Below are positions 46,101 through 58,215 of a DNA stretch of 64,000 bases, piece after piece (within the stretch, counting starts at the first letter, position 1; each line of letters starts with the position of its first letter). Origin of the DNA: CALMFT01 sp964563595 (GTDB lineage: Bacteria; Patescibacteriota; Gracilibacteria; Absconditabacterales; Absconditicoccaceae). The position numbers and the translations under genes are program-made. Below the pieces are notes generated by a model. It saw only the letters and a program-made list of their open reading frames with translations, did no database searches and was not told the origin of the DNA. Where the stretch lies: the NCBI GenBank assembly GCA_964563595.1, contig CAZLWR010000001.1, positions 51,638 to 115,637 on the forward strand. The letters run 5' to 3'.

Positions 46101-49100
46101 GTGTATGTCGTTCATACTAGATTTTGTTGAAGATTGGGCGGTTGTATTTTGATAGTTTCCGGGCAAGTTAGTTCTACAGTACTTTTGTTGGTTATTTGTA
46201 TAGGAGTATTTTGGTCGGCTGGCTGTCAGTCTATTTTAAATATATCTTTACAACTTTCTACATCTACCGCACTCACACCAAAATTACCGTTACAGGAAAT
46301 AAGATTGGCGTTACCTACATCGGCTGCATTTTTTATCGCACATAAAACATTGTAACTTCCAGCAGGAATGCTACCTAAAGTTCATTGTCCAATAGGATTG
46401 CCGCCACTTGGAGTGATACCTAGATAAAGGATTTGCGTACCTTCGATTCTACATGATTCATATGGAACAATGCCTGCTGTAAGCTCTGGCGGTATCGGTT
46501 CGCCATCATCCACCAATTTTATTTTAACATCGGCAGTAGCAGGCTCCTTTTCTGGATTTGCCTTTGCCTCTACTTCACATCTTGGGAAAAGTGCTTTGAC
46601 CTTGCGTTCACAATTGTAAGGTACATTATTATAGGTGAAATGACAGGTATAGGTGTATTCTCCTTTGGTCATAAACGGATTGCCTGGTACAATCTCTAGC
46701 GTTCCAGGAGTTCAGTTTTTTATTTGACCATTATTTTCCACCTTCCACTGACAGACAGCATTAACTGTCGTTCAGACTAAGACTTTTATAGGATCTCCCA
46801 TAGCGACATTGTTTGGGTTCCGTCCGTTAAATTGGATAATATTTTCTTTATCAGTAGGACAAACCCATTCTCTTGTTTTGATTTCAAAAGTAGCCGTACA
46901 ATCACGTTCATCCATATTTGGTTCAACGTGGTGGCACTTCACTGTATAATTTCCTCCAGCGGTAGGTTGATAATTATTAATTTGCTTTATGCCATTTTGA
47001 GTGTTTTGCAGACTAGGACCGATAATCTGAATCTCTGCAGTATTTGCTCCGTATCAGTTACAAGATGCATTAACTATTGCTGGTGAATCTAGCCAGTTAT
47101 CAGGCGTTATACTAACAGTTGGAGGAGAACATTTATGTTGTTCGATATCGACTTGAGCAGTGGTGGGACCGCACTCTTTATTCTCATTATTGAATGAGTA
47201 ATTACATACCAAAGTGTAAGTTCCGTCAACAGTGGGGGTAATGGTACCATTTTGTCATTGCTGAGGCCCTCCTGGTGTAATGACTGCATTTATGAAGGTG
47301 GCAGCTGGATTGGTAGCACTAGGACAACTATAATTCAGTTTATTATTTGGTTTATCATATTGGAGAGTGGCTCATTGGGGACATTGTCGTGATTGGGCTA
47401 ATGAAAAGTCTTTTGGGCACTCTTTATTTTCAGGATATTTGCATATAGCAGTATAACTTCCTGCTTGATTGATAGTTCGTTGAGTAGGTCCTCATCCAAT
47501 CGTAGTGCTTCCTTGTCTTACCTCCTTGCCTATACTGGAAGCATCGTTACATAGTACTGAAACAGTATTTGGAACAGGAATATTCCCTGCGCTTCCAGGC
47601 GGATTGAAACTGATGGTAGGTTCTTTCCCATCACAGGTAAATGGATTTGGGACAATACATTGATTATCACAATTTGATGTTGTGAACGGACCATTGGGAT
47701 TCTCGACACAATTTGGACCATCACAACTATACTTCATCGGATTTGGATCCGTCGAAGTAGTGCCTGTTCATCATTCACATTTACAGCTATTGTTACAAGT
47801 TCCGTTGGGACATTCATTATTGGTATGACATTCTACTGTTCATCCATTTGGATTGGGATCTCCAATAGGCACAGTCTGGCATAGAGGAGTGGAAGTTGTT
47901 TTGGTTGCACTACAGGGTTCAGATAAGGTTCCGTCACTTGCCTTACATTTCCAGGACCAGGTATTGTTTGCAAATACAGGTGGATTAGGCTCTGCAGTAA
48001 AAGGAGGATTACAAAGTGCATCGGTGATGTTGTTTAAGTATTCTTTGCCATTCGCTGGTCCACAGACTGGCTCTTCAGGATCTGGATCTATTTCATAACT
48101 GTCCGAACCATTGCAAGTATAACTCTGACCACCTCAAGTTACTGTACAAGCACCATTGTAAGTACCTGGATCACTTAAGGTAAGGGGGAAAGTAGGATTG
48201 GATATGATGCTTTGATCTGGATAAACAATAGTAACTGTAGTGACTACTCAGCCGTTTCCTGGAGTACAAGTTGCACTGAGTGAGCCATTTGTATCGTCTA
48301 TGGTGACTATTATTTCACAGGTTGGCCCCTCTGGCTGTGTGATAATAACTGTATCCGGGCAATCCAAAGTGGGTATCGGACTATCGGGTATGATATAATG
48401 ACAATTGATTGGATAGGTATTCGGGCTAGTATAGGTCTGAGTAGCGGGGCTTGGTACTCATGGAATAGATTGTGCATTATAAGTAATAGCCGCGCAAGAA
48501 AAGGTAATAAGCTGGTTGGTAAAGCTTGTATCCGGTAATACAGTAGTAGAGGCAACCGTGGGACAATGAGGAAGTTCGGCATAGTCATTACAGATAAAGC
48601 CGTCATCTCCTGCGATAGGATTAGCATAGTTGTAATTACATTGCACTCTCACATTGGTGAGATTAGTTCCATTGTAAGTAAATGATCATACGAGAGTTGT
48701 GCTTGTTTCTAAGGGGGTTTGATTACCCAGTGCTCATCCTTCATATAGAGCTGCACTAACAAAGGTCGCTCATGCTATGTTTTCACAAGAATAAGCTATA
48801 GTGTAAGCACCATTATTTTCCGTAATACTGGTGATTTGATTGCTCTGAAGGCTGCTGCAGTCTGGTTTATAGACAGGAATACAAATAGTATCTGTAGCTA
48901 TATTATTGCTGTTTTCTCCTGTCACACTGACGGTATTACATACTTCTCCTTCTTCCGTGAGCTGTATAGGCTGGAAAGCACCAATTTGAATTTCGAATCA
49001 TTGTGCTGGCTCAAGTACTGCTTCAGAACTTCGAATATATGGTGGAGATCATCAAGGAACACTAAATATCCCATTCACTATGCCAATGTAATTACCGTTA

Positions 49101-52100
49101 CTTGGGTCAAACATATTGAAAAAAACTTTGTTGCTTGGGAAGGGGTCATCGGTCACCGTGAAGCCATCGATATTCCCGGGTCAGGTATTTTGTCAGAGTA
49201 TCACATATTGTATATAAGATCACAAGGGCAAGCCTGCTGAGTTTGGTGTATAGGGCTGGCAAGTACTTGGATCTGCCGAAGTACAAAGATTAATAGATTT
49301 AATAATCTGAAGATTCGCTGGCTGTCCCGTCTCGCAACGCCATCCGACAGTTGAAGTGTTACCAGCAGAGCTATTGCCATATATTGGTTCTTCGGGAAAG
49401 AAGCTTGTTCCAAGATTCACATCAAGTACTTTTCAAGTATTGGTAAAAGAACCTGCATTAGAACCAGGATTTATTACCTTCGCAGTGAAAGTGTATGTGC
49501 ACTTACCTCCGTCTACCATTTGTACATTAGTGAAATTCCACTGACCGTTGGTTAAAGGTACAGTTTGTGGGCAGTTTGGAGCAGGGCTACCTTCGGAACT
49601 AACAAGCGTCAGGTTGCTATCCTCGAATATAACTCATTCCGGTAATATATCTTTTAAAATAAATGTATTAGCTAGATTGAATCATACATTTCTAACTTCC
49701 AAAGAAAAAGTCAGAATGCTATCTATCGTACAGTCTTCTTCGCCGCTTACAGTCTTTTGTATTAGTAAATTTGGATATCTTGAGTAGAGACAAGCGAAGC
49801 TTGTGGAACCAGTATTATTTTCCAATGCTTCTCCGGTTTCGGTCGGATAGCTTGTCGTAATTGCTCAGGTATTGATACAGATATTATTTGGAGATGCTTG
49901 GGTCATCTTCAGTTTTCAGTCTATTTCAAATACACATGACTCACCCGGTTCGATAATAATACTTTCTATATTCCATGCATATGCCAATTGTTGACCATTT
50001 ACTATAGGAATAACTATCGGTGTACAATCGGATGCAGTCGATAGAGCAAGATTGGGCTCCGGTATAGTAGTATTAATGAGCTCGTAGAATTGTGATGATA
50101 CGAAACTCCAGTCTTCTAAGGTGAAGCCTGTCGCAGAAATATTACCATTATTAGTAATAGTGAATTGGAAAGTGATGGGGTCGCTGGATAGGAAAACAGT
50201 ATTAGCTGGCAGTGCCTTTTTTTCGATAGTAAGATCAATATTGCCGGACAAAAGAATCCCTGTTGCTGTAGCACATCAGGTTCCAGCACTGAGTTCAGGA
50301 GTTAGACAAGCAGTGTTATAGAATTCACTTCCAGAAAGAGATTGGCTAATGTTTGCTCAGGCCGTTCCACTCATAACAACACAAAATGATCAGTCGTCCA
50401 TTATTCCGTCAACTACTATTTGATAGATTGATGATCAGGGGACAGGGCTTGCTTGGGGATAGGGTACTCGGGTTTCATTTATTGCCGGGTCATTGTCTGA
50501 GATCAAGAATTGCTCTAGAGATGGATAATGGTCATAGAAACTGAATGGGCTTGGGATATAAGGTTTGTTGCCTATCGATCAGCTTATGCATACTTTATAA
50601 TAGACAGTATTTCCTAGAGAAAATGTATTTCCCGGCATCAAGCTTCCATCTGGGTTTAAGCCTATTCCTATTTCTTTGCTAATGGTATATACTGGCTTCG
50701 CGAGTACAGTTGTGACTCTATTGAATTTGACTAATCCGCTCAGTATAGTTGTACCTCGTATGTAATTATCTATCCCTTTCTCTCCTTCTTCGGGGGCCTT
50801 TTTAACCTTGAAAGTTACCGCATAAGTACACGATCACAATGCCTCAAGGGACATATTAGTTATTTGACCTGTTGTAGTTCAGGCTACATTTTCATTGCTA
50901 ATGGTGCCGCATTGTGCCGGGTCTCCTGAAACAAGATTAAAACCTCAAATATATTCAAAATAATCTGTTATGACAATAGGATTCAGCGAGATGTCCACGT
51001 CCTCAAACTTATCAACCAGTGTGATATCTCAATCGTATGACTGATTGCTCGCATTGGTTACAGTCAGATTATAGGTAATATTATCTCAAGAGAGATACTT
51101 TTTCCCATTGGTATCACCTGATATGCTTTTGCTATAATAGAGGTCGTTGTAGGCAATGTGTCCTGTTACTGCGTTTGAGGTAGTTAGGAAGGTATCTCCT
51201 GAGGCAGTAAGCGTATTTCAGAAGGTATTATTGTTCTGCAATATAGCTGCCATGGTAGGCGAGTTGAACTGTCATAAAGTTGCTCTAAATACGAGTACTG
51301 CGGATTGACCGGGGTCGAGCGTGCCATTGAAAGTCCGCTTTTTGATTCCAGTTGGAGTGAGCGTATGGGGTTGTGATAAGTTTGTCAAAAACATAACATT
51401 TATTATGCCGGGAGTTACGGTGTCTTCTAGAGCGAAGTTTGATATAGGTGAGTTGCTATTATTTGTGATGGTTATTTGGTAGAGTGCGGTATGAATGTTA
51501 CCATTCTTGAATCAAACGAGTTCATCGTATCGTCAATCTACTGTGGTTCATGCTCATCATGCTGGGGTGGGGATATAACGTCCTATCTTTTTTTCAACAG
51601 TTACCCCCGTGCTGATTACTGCTTCAAAAGTAAGAGTTTTGCTATCCGCATTATCTCCAAATAAACTTGAAGGTTCATTGTTTGCGGGAGACTCATGTGT
51701 AGAAGCATCTAATGTCAGATTGCCATAATTACTAACGGTTGTTGTTAGCTTGAATTCACATCGTTTCCCAGGAGGTAGCTTGTGATCTGGATCGTCTGTT
51801 ACGATGTGTGTAAAACTGTTGGCGGTAATAGTAGTTGTAGAAGAATTACAACTCAATGGATCGTTGGTATCTGTTCTTACTAGCGTGGCACTGCCAGAAA
51901 ATATATTCGTCAATAAACCAGTAAGTATAACGTCTGTAGCATCTCCGGGAACGGTGCTTTTATTCTCTACTTTAATGAGATATTCTATAGTGTCTCCTAT
52001 GTCTCCGGAGTATACGCTATTGTTTGCCACCAGAGGAGTAACGGTGATCTTCAGGTCGGCACCTTTCTTTAGATGCCCGATGACCTGTGCACTATATGGT

Positions 52101-54784
52101 GGTCATTGACTAAAGGGTGGCGATACATCTATTATATTAGTGAAAGAATAGTTTCACAAGTAATGTTGATTCCAAAAACTACTATTTATTGTCCCTTTTG
52201 TATAAAATGAGAATGTTTCTCCCATCCCTATGAGAATATTAGTAATTTTGAAGTTTGCGGATTGGCTTGTCACATTGGACAAGGTAACTGTACCAGCCCC
52301 ACTGTAAGTCAATAGTAAACCATCGGGATAATTTTCAAAAAAGTTTAATGTAGTTATAATTGCATTATAATTGTTGGTTACTGTATGCTTGTAGATTACT
52401 TGATTTCCCATAGCGAACCCAGTATCTATGGGTACGAATATTCCATTCTGTATCTTTCCGATTGTTTTTGTGGTGTCTAAAGATCATACAATAGTGAATG
52501 TTTCGAACAGTTGATCTTTGTTATTTGCGAGTCTATTAGTAGGTTCGTTTCCAGTGGATGAATTAATATAAATATGTCAGGATATTCATATATTTCAGGT
52601 ACTTCCTATATTTGCTGCTATGGTATAAGTACATTGTGCAGATACAGGAAAAGTTTGATACAAAGCTCATGGAATTCAATTGTTTGAAGTAATGTCCGAG
52701 CAATTTGGTGATGATCAGGGGTTCTTTGTGATCTGAATACCAGTGAGTCATTTGAAGAATATATCAAACCTTGTTTGAGAACTTGGTGTATTTTGTCAGA
52801 TATTCCCTATAGTCAGAGTGTACGTTAACGGATCTCATAAATTATAATTAGAAAGATCTGGGTCCCCGCTTCTTTCAACAGTGAAAAACAGATCTGGATA
52901 GGTTTGAATAGTTCACTGTGCATTGCTACATGCAGGTGGTTGTTCGAATTGGTTGGTTCCTACGCAGGCTGTATTAGTGAAGTTGGGGCTTGGTTGGTCT
53001 GTGTAATAGTCTATAAAATTTTGAGTAAGAGTTCAAAATAATCTGACTTGTACTTGTTGTCATGGTGCTACTTTGGTGTTTGTAAGTGTTATAGCATTCA
53101 TACCGTTTTGTTGTATTCGTGAACAATTGTTCGTTCGAGAATTCCCACCAGTTAGAAATTTACAGGTCAATGCTGGCATGCTTTCTGGCAGCCGATCAAA
53201 AAACACCAGTGATCCATTTGATGGTCGATACCGATTTCCATTAGTGGTGAGTGAGATTGTATAACACACTGTGTCACCGAGTTTGAATTTATAGTTTACT
53301 GGTAGGGTAGTACAATTCTGAGCACTTTGTCATTGTCCACTAGGTATATATCAGATAGTCTTTTCGATTGCGGGATTTATTATGGGAGTTATTGAGAAGT
53401 TGCTATTTGAGATATTGTTTGCTTTTAGATTGCTGGGCTCATTGGGATCGCCATCAATATATCATGACCAATATCACACCAAAGTAAGTGGATTTCAACT
53501 CAAACCATATTTACAATACTTATTGGTTGCTAGTGTGAAGTTTGATCAAAAACTAATCGACCCATTGGTAAATGTTGCACTAGTGGGGCAAGTTCCATCT
53601 CCTGCAATGAATGATAGATTGCTATTTCAAGCAGTCCATCAACTGTAAATACTGGTAAATGTAAGTGGTTTGTTATCGACTGTTCCACTTCCTATATTTT
53701 TTATTTCGACTGACCGATCGATAGTTGGTAGTTGATTATTGGGAGAGTTTATCGTATTAGTGATAGTCAGCTTAAGGTCGGGTTTCGGGTCGGCAATGGT
53801 GAAGGGAGGCAATGCTGTAGTTGTGCTGTTGTGTGCATTTGAATTTCCGTATCAACCTCCTCGATCTTCAAGTTTCAGGGTACAATTGCTATAGGTTCAT
53901 GGCACTGTTCATTGAAATTTAATTGTTCGTAATCCTGAATTGTTGGGCGAATTGATTCTAGTTCCGGAGGTAATATTTATATTTGCACACAAGCCAGCTC
54001 ATTGTACTGACAGTAACATTCCTTGTCCGCCAAGAACCGTAAAGTTCTCTTCGGAATAATTGAATCTAAATACTATGTCTGTTCATAAGGGCAGTGGCTG
54101 ACTTAAGTTTGTGAGAGTTATTGGATTTGATATAATGGGTGCTACTTTATCCGCCTGTTCATTTTTACTTTTCCCCTGCGTAATGCCATTGTATCGGGTT
54201 TGTAAAGCTGGAGTAAGAAAGGGATTATAGGTAGTATCGCGCAATAGGTGATTTCTGGCGATATGAAAAGTAGTGAGTCATAGACTGGTAAGAAATTCCG
54301 GAATATTACCTGCAAGCTCATTTTCATAAAGTTGTAGAATCCTTAGAGTAGTCAGATTGGTTATAGACGGAGGAATCGATCCAGCGATTTTATTAGTTGT
54401 AAGCAATAGTTGATTGATGCCTGAGAAGTTTCCTATCTCAGTTGGTATTGTTCATACCAAGTTATTATTTTGCAAAGCTACGGTATATACCTTTGCGTTT
54501 TGACATGTCACTCAAAACCAACTACAAGGATCATTAGTTTGAAGCCAGTTTGTTTTTGTTGTCCAATTACTTCCATTAGTGCTATTATAGAGTGCTACTA
54601 ATGCTTGACAGTCTCAACTTGGTACGGTGAGATTCGGATTGTTGGTACATCAATCAAACGCAGCATAGGCTTTGGGTATGAGGTATTCATTGTTATGCCA
54701 CAGGTCACCCAACCAAGATAATATAAATACAAAAACCATACATCGTTTGAGAAATGGTACAAACCATGATGGTGAATTTATCAT
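40163..54784 (-). CDS. Giant secreted/surface protein with LRR, DUF11/Ig-like and Cys-rich repeats (4,873 aa)
   Basis: I read the whole 14.6-kb frame codon by codon. From ATG 54784 to TAA 40163 there are many TGA but no TAA or TAG. N-terminal signal helix (about residues 8-22); plant-type LRR cap and repeats at about 35-170 (DCQALVALYNSTNGSNW, GTIPTEIGNFSGINQLLL). Then numerous DUF11-like repeats such as GDTIEYLIKVENKS (about 920-1075), and Ig/PKD-like modules with paired Cys at about 2000-2900. An NNTGT repeat tract lies at about 2918-2955 and a Gly/Ser/Asn linker near 3360. SdrD-B-like units (GIQNSGEAGV) are near 3520 and 4190. Cys-rich CGNGxxxxGEECD repeats are near 3230 and 4300-4440. This fits an adhesin; its partner is unknown. 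Confidence 0.88.
45919..46029 (-). repeat. Tandem repeat encoding (NNTGT)n inside the giant ORF
   Basis: A 45-bp unit is repeated twice perfectly plus a partial copy. In the coding frame it encodes the pentapeptide N-N-T-G-T about seven times, with UGA used for some of the glycines. It is an Asn/Thr-rich linker between Ig-like modules and prone to copy-number change by slippage. Confidence 0.85.
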
Positions 54785-54834
54785 ATAATAAGGGGATACT
54801 TAGAGATATAATTCTATATCAGAATATATACTAA

Positions 54835-56778
54835 TTATTTGTTCGCAGTATATAGCCTTACTGGTCGATCATCAGGAATTCGATAACCGTGTATCTCTGT
54901 GAGGCATTTGGCAATGTTCGTTTGTCGATTGATGGGTGAGGATGCATAAATAGGTCATGTAGTATTACCATAGCCAGAGAGTTTATCTAGGGTGGCATAC
55001 CCTCATAAGTATTCATTTTCTAGTGCTGCGTAGATGAGATTGGCTCACTGTATTGGTGAACCCAGATTTAATCTGTCTCATCTATCGTTATTTCCCACAT
55101 TACCGACATTCCAAGTACTTGCAAATGCTCTTCCAAAAGATGTTTCGGCAACTGCAATACATACTCCCAATTCCAAAGGTATATGGTGGTCTGCAGCAGC
55201 TTGCTGTCGCAAAATATAACTATCAAAAGGTGCATTTCCATACTTATTGGCGAAATTCTTTATTCTTTCTTCGAGGGTGGCTCCTTGAATGTAGGAAACG
55301 TTTGACAAGTCTATTTTTCTTGCCAATTTATCTTTCAAAACCTTGAGATCGTACTGTGTTGGTAAAGTAGAAGGATTCTTCACGGAACTAAGATCAGTGA
55401 TGCCAAAAGGTGAAACTGCTATCCCATCTTTGTAGACCTCATAATGCAATCTGGGTCAAGGGCTTGAGAATCCTGCACCTTTTGTCCCTGGCTCTCCTCA
55501 AGAAATTCCCAGTAATTCACCACGTTCTACATATTGTCCTTTGCTGACGGATATTTCATTCAGTGTAGTAAGAAGGGTGGTATACCCATAGCTGTGGATA
55601 ATAATAAGATAACTGAGTGACGATCCTCCTGGCGATTTCATATCATATATGTATCCTTGTGCTGGTGCATATATTGGTGTTCATTGTGGTGTAATGATAT
55701 CAATTCATTGATTCGTCTCAGAATATCTAGAGACATATGGTATGTTGTTATAGCCGGCTTCTATCTTTTCTATGGGATATACTGGCCATGACAAAAACCT
55801 ACCTCCTTCCTCACGTTTTTCATTATTCGCAAGTTTCTGCTTAAGATAATTATTTGTGGAAAGATAATCTTTAGATTTGATAATAATATTTTGTAAACCT
55901 TCTAGAAGTTGTTGCCTACTTTTTTGTAAGTCTGATTCTTTTGCAATTAAAGTGCTCTTATTCTGAGCATATATCTTGATATACTCTACGAGATACTCCT
56001 TTTGTTGATTGAGAATATCTAATTGTTTACTGTATTCTTCCAACTTTGTTTTGTATTGAAGATGTTGTTCTTCTAGGGTACCGAGCAATGTTTTCAGATT
56101 ATTTTGTTTACTATCAATAAAATTTATAAGCTGATCAAATCTTAATGTTAACATTTCAAAAAGCTCCTGATTGGAGAGATCGCTAGCAATATTTTCGGAT
56201 TTGAGCAAAAGTTTGAGATCATCTATTTCCTGATCAGCCGAATAGAACTCATTACCCATTTTGTACAAAATATCCAAAAACTTCCCCGCAGTGGCTCTTG
56301 CGATTTCTTTATCTTTATTCGTTTTATCAATTTCGGCTTTTGTTTGTTTAATTTTGTTAGTATAAGACATAACTTGTTTGAGGGCATTATCCATGGTGTA
56401 TTGTGTTTTCTTTGCTTGGTCTAATACGAGTTGTATGGATTGTTTTGTTTCTAGTATTTTGCTATCGATTTCTTTTTTTTGGCTATTGACTCCGTCAAAC
56501 TGCTTTTGAATATTTTGTAACTCACTATAAATAGAACCTATCTCTTTTTGGCTATTGCTAATATTCTCCTCACTGAGTGAAGTAGAAGAAGCTATAGAAG
56601 CCAGTTCTTGTTCCTGGAATGCTTTTAACTTTGCTTGGAACTCCTTATCTTCTTTCAATCTATTGGTAAATAAGTTAGTTTCATCGGGAGTATAAGATGA
56701 TACCACGCTAGCAGCACGAGATATACTGGAGAGCACAAAGATAGCAATAAATCATAATCTGATCAATTTGTAATTCAT
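54835..56778 (-). CDS. Secreted coiled-coil protein with degenerate LytM (M23) domain and lysozyme-like C-terminus (647 aa)
   Basis: A signal peptide (MNYKLIRLGFIAIFVLSSIS) is followed by a long coiled coil (about residues 20-310) as in EnvC/PcsB-type proteins. An M23/LytM fold follows (NQGIDIITPQGTPIYAPAQG, then LHYEVYKDG). Two zinc ligands look lost: the His of HxGxD is Asn, and the first His of HxH is Arg. A C-terminal segment (LGVCIAVAETSFGRAFASTW, then NVGNVGNNDRG) resembles a lysozyme/glucosaminidase-like domain with a candidate Glu. It ends 50 bp before the giant ORF start on the same strand, so co-expression is likely. Confidence 0.8.
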
Positions 56779-56933
56779 GAAGAAGACTTGCTCATAAGTA
56801 AAACGTAAAGTTCAGTATGATTATATTCCAAAAATACGAGTGAGGCAATATAAGACATTGATTCGTCTGCTGGAAGGCTTTTATGAATTGACATCAAGAT
56901 GCTTCACTATATAGGTAATGCCATGATTGCGTG

Positions 56934-56962
56934 AAAAACCTCCAAGGTAGGAACCCTGGAGG
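56934..56962 (-). terminator. Rho-independent terminator after the purA-like gene
   Basis: On the minus strand, CCTCCAGGGT / ACCTTGGAGG stem (one mismatch) followed by TTTTT. It closes the three-gene cassette transcribed from 60025. Confidence 0.85.
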
Positions 56963-56986
56963 CGTATTGGTACTTTACGAGCCTGT

Positions 56987-58183
56987 TCACACAAATTCAT
57001 ACTCTTGGGTCACTTCCCTCATTTGTTCAGAACAGTCACCGTGACTTTCAATAATGCTTTGGAATTTTGTTTTGATCATCCCTTTATCCACCATTGTTTT
57101 AAAGTCGATAGGGTGTCGAACTGTATCATGTAGGGTGACTGTTAGTTCATCTGCTATTTGATCGAGACAGGTTACTACCAAGTGTTTTTTTATGTCTCCT
57201 GAGTAGTTATTGTCCGTAAGCAAAGCATAGTTGATTAAATCCAAATCCAGAATACTGGTTTTGAACTTGCCTTGCCAGTCGTTGAGTACATTCGTTTCTT
57301 GCTCATTGTTGATCAGTCGCAGAGGTAATTCTGTATTAGTCATTGGGCCAGTGCCATGCCTCGTTTGGTAGGCTCTGGTTATGTAGTATATTTCGGGATT
57401 TAATAGACCATTGCGACTGATAATCTCCATAGCATTTCTGCTTGTAGTATATGATCTGGTCACATGGGGAAAGAACCCGTGATCTTGGTCTAGTAATACT
57501 CCTTGACTACCTTCAAATACGATTTCATCAAATTGTGTAAGGATGGATTGCTCCGTTACTAAAGTGATATATTGAAGAATAATCTGAACATCTTCCCAAA
57601 ACTGTTCTAAAGTGAACTGATCAAGATGTTGCTCATAGAGCTCAATCAATTTTGGATTGCCGCTGTTTTTTATTCTTCTTTCATAATAACTGGCGATTGC
57701 TTTGACTTTTTGAGTCACGATCCATCCAAATTGAAGATCTTGAGCGAAGAGTAGATTGGGTGTGGTTGTGCTACGCTCTACGGTGGCTGCAAATCCAAGC
57801 CCACAGCTGCCGTGATTATTAAGGCTTTCTGTTGCTCTATTGTAGGCAATGTCATATGGGGTTGTCACCATGGAGAGCATATCCACGTAGAGTCTTGTTT
57901 GGAATCCGTTTTTACGTAGTGAATTGTATTCATTAAGTAATCCACTCGGATACAAGGTACAGTACTTACTCCAATAGGAGGGGGCACCGCGAAGTGCCCC
58001 GCTCCCGATGGAGGAAAAAACATGCCGTTGTCCCGAATTGGTTACTACTGTGTGGCCCGCTTGATGCCCGCCAGAAAAGCGTACGACGAGCGGGTTGCTT
58101 GAGTGGGAAACGAGGTAGTCGGTAGTAATGCCTTTACCTTCATCTCCAAAGCCCAATCCGAGGACAATGGCTGTCTTTTTCAC
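56987..58183 (-). CDS. purA: Adenylosuccinate synthetase-like protein (398 aa), last gene of a UGA-free cassette
   Basis: PurA normally joins IMP and aspartate using GTP. Marks present are the P-loop LGFGDEGKG with the catalytic Asp, GGHQAGHTVV with the catalytic His, FEGSQGVLLDQDHGFFP, and TRHGTGPM in place of TRVGxGPF. It is shorter than usual PurA (about 430 aa) and divergent. The catalytic Asp that phage PurZ lacks is kept. About 30 glycines are all GGN and the first stop is TGA. In code 25 the chain gains Gly-Thr-Gly-Ser before TAA at 56975. No other purine gene is nearby, and it follows the VWA gene by 32 bp. A role tied to its two partner genes, not plain purine synthesis, is plausible. 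Confidence 0.85.
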   Translation of the reverse strand: MKKTAIVLGLGFGDEGKGITTDYLVSHSSNPLVVRFSGGHQAGHTVVTNSGQRHVFSSIGSGALRGAPSYWSKYCTLYPSGLLNEYNSLRKNGFQTRLYVDMLSMVTTPYDIAYNRATESLNNHGSCGLGFAATVERSTTTPNLLFAQDLQFGWIVTQKVKAIASYYERRIKNSGNPKLIELYEQHLDQFTLEQFWEDVQIILQYITLVTEQSILTQFDEIVFEGSQGVLLDQDHGFFPHVTRSYTTSRNAMEIISRNGLLNPEIYYITRAYQTRHGTGPMTNTELPLRLINNEQETNVLNDWQGKFKTSILDLDLINYALLTDNNYSGDIKKHLVVTCLDQIADELTVTLHDTVRHPIDFKTMVDKGMIKTKFQSIIESHGDCSEQMREVTQEYEFV

Positions 58184-58215
58184 AATGTAATGCGTTTAGA
58201 GGTGATGGTTGATGG

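Noticed and set aside
56987..58183. Phage PurZ (2-aminoadenylosuccinate synthetase)
   Set aside because: The catalytic Asp of GDEGKG, which PurZ lacks, is present, and no phage genes are nearby.
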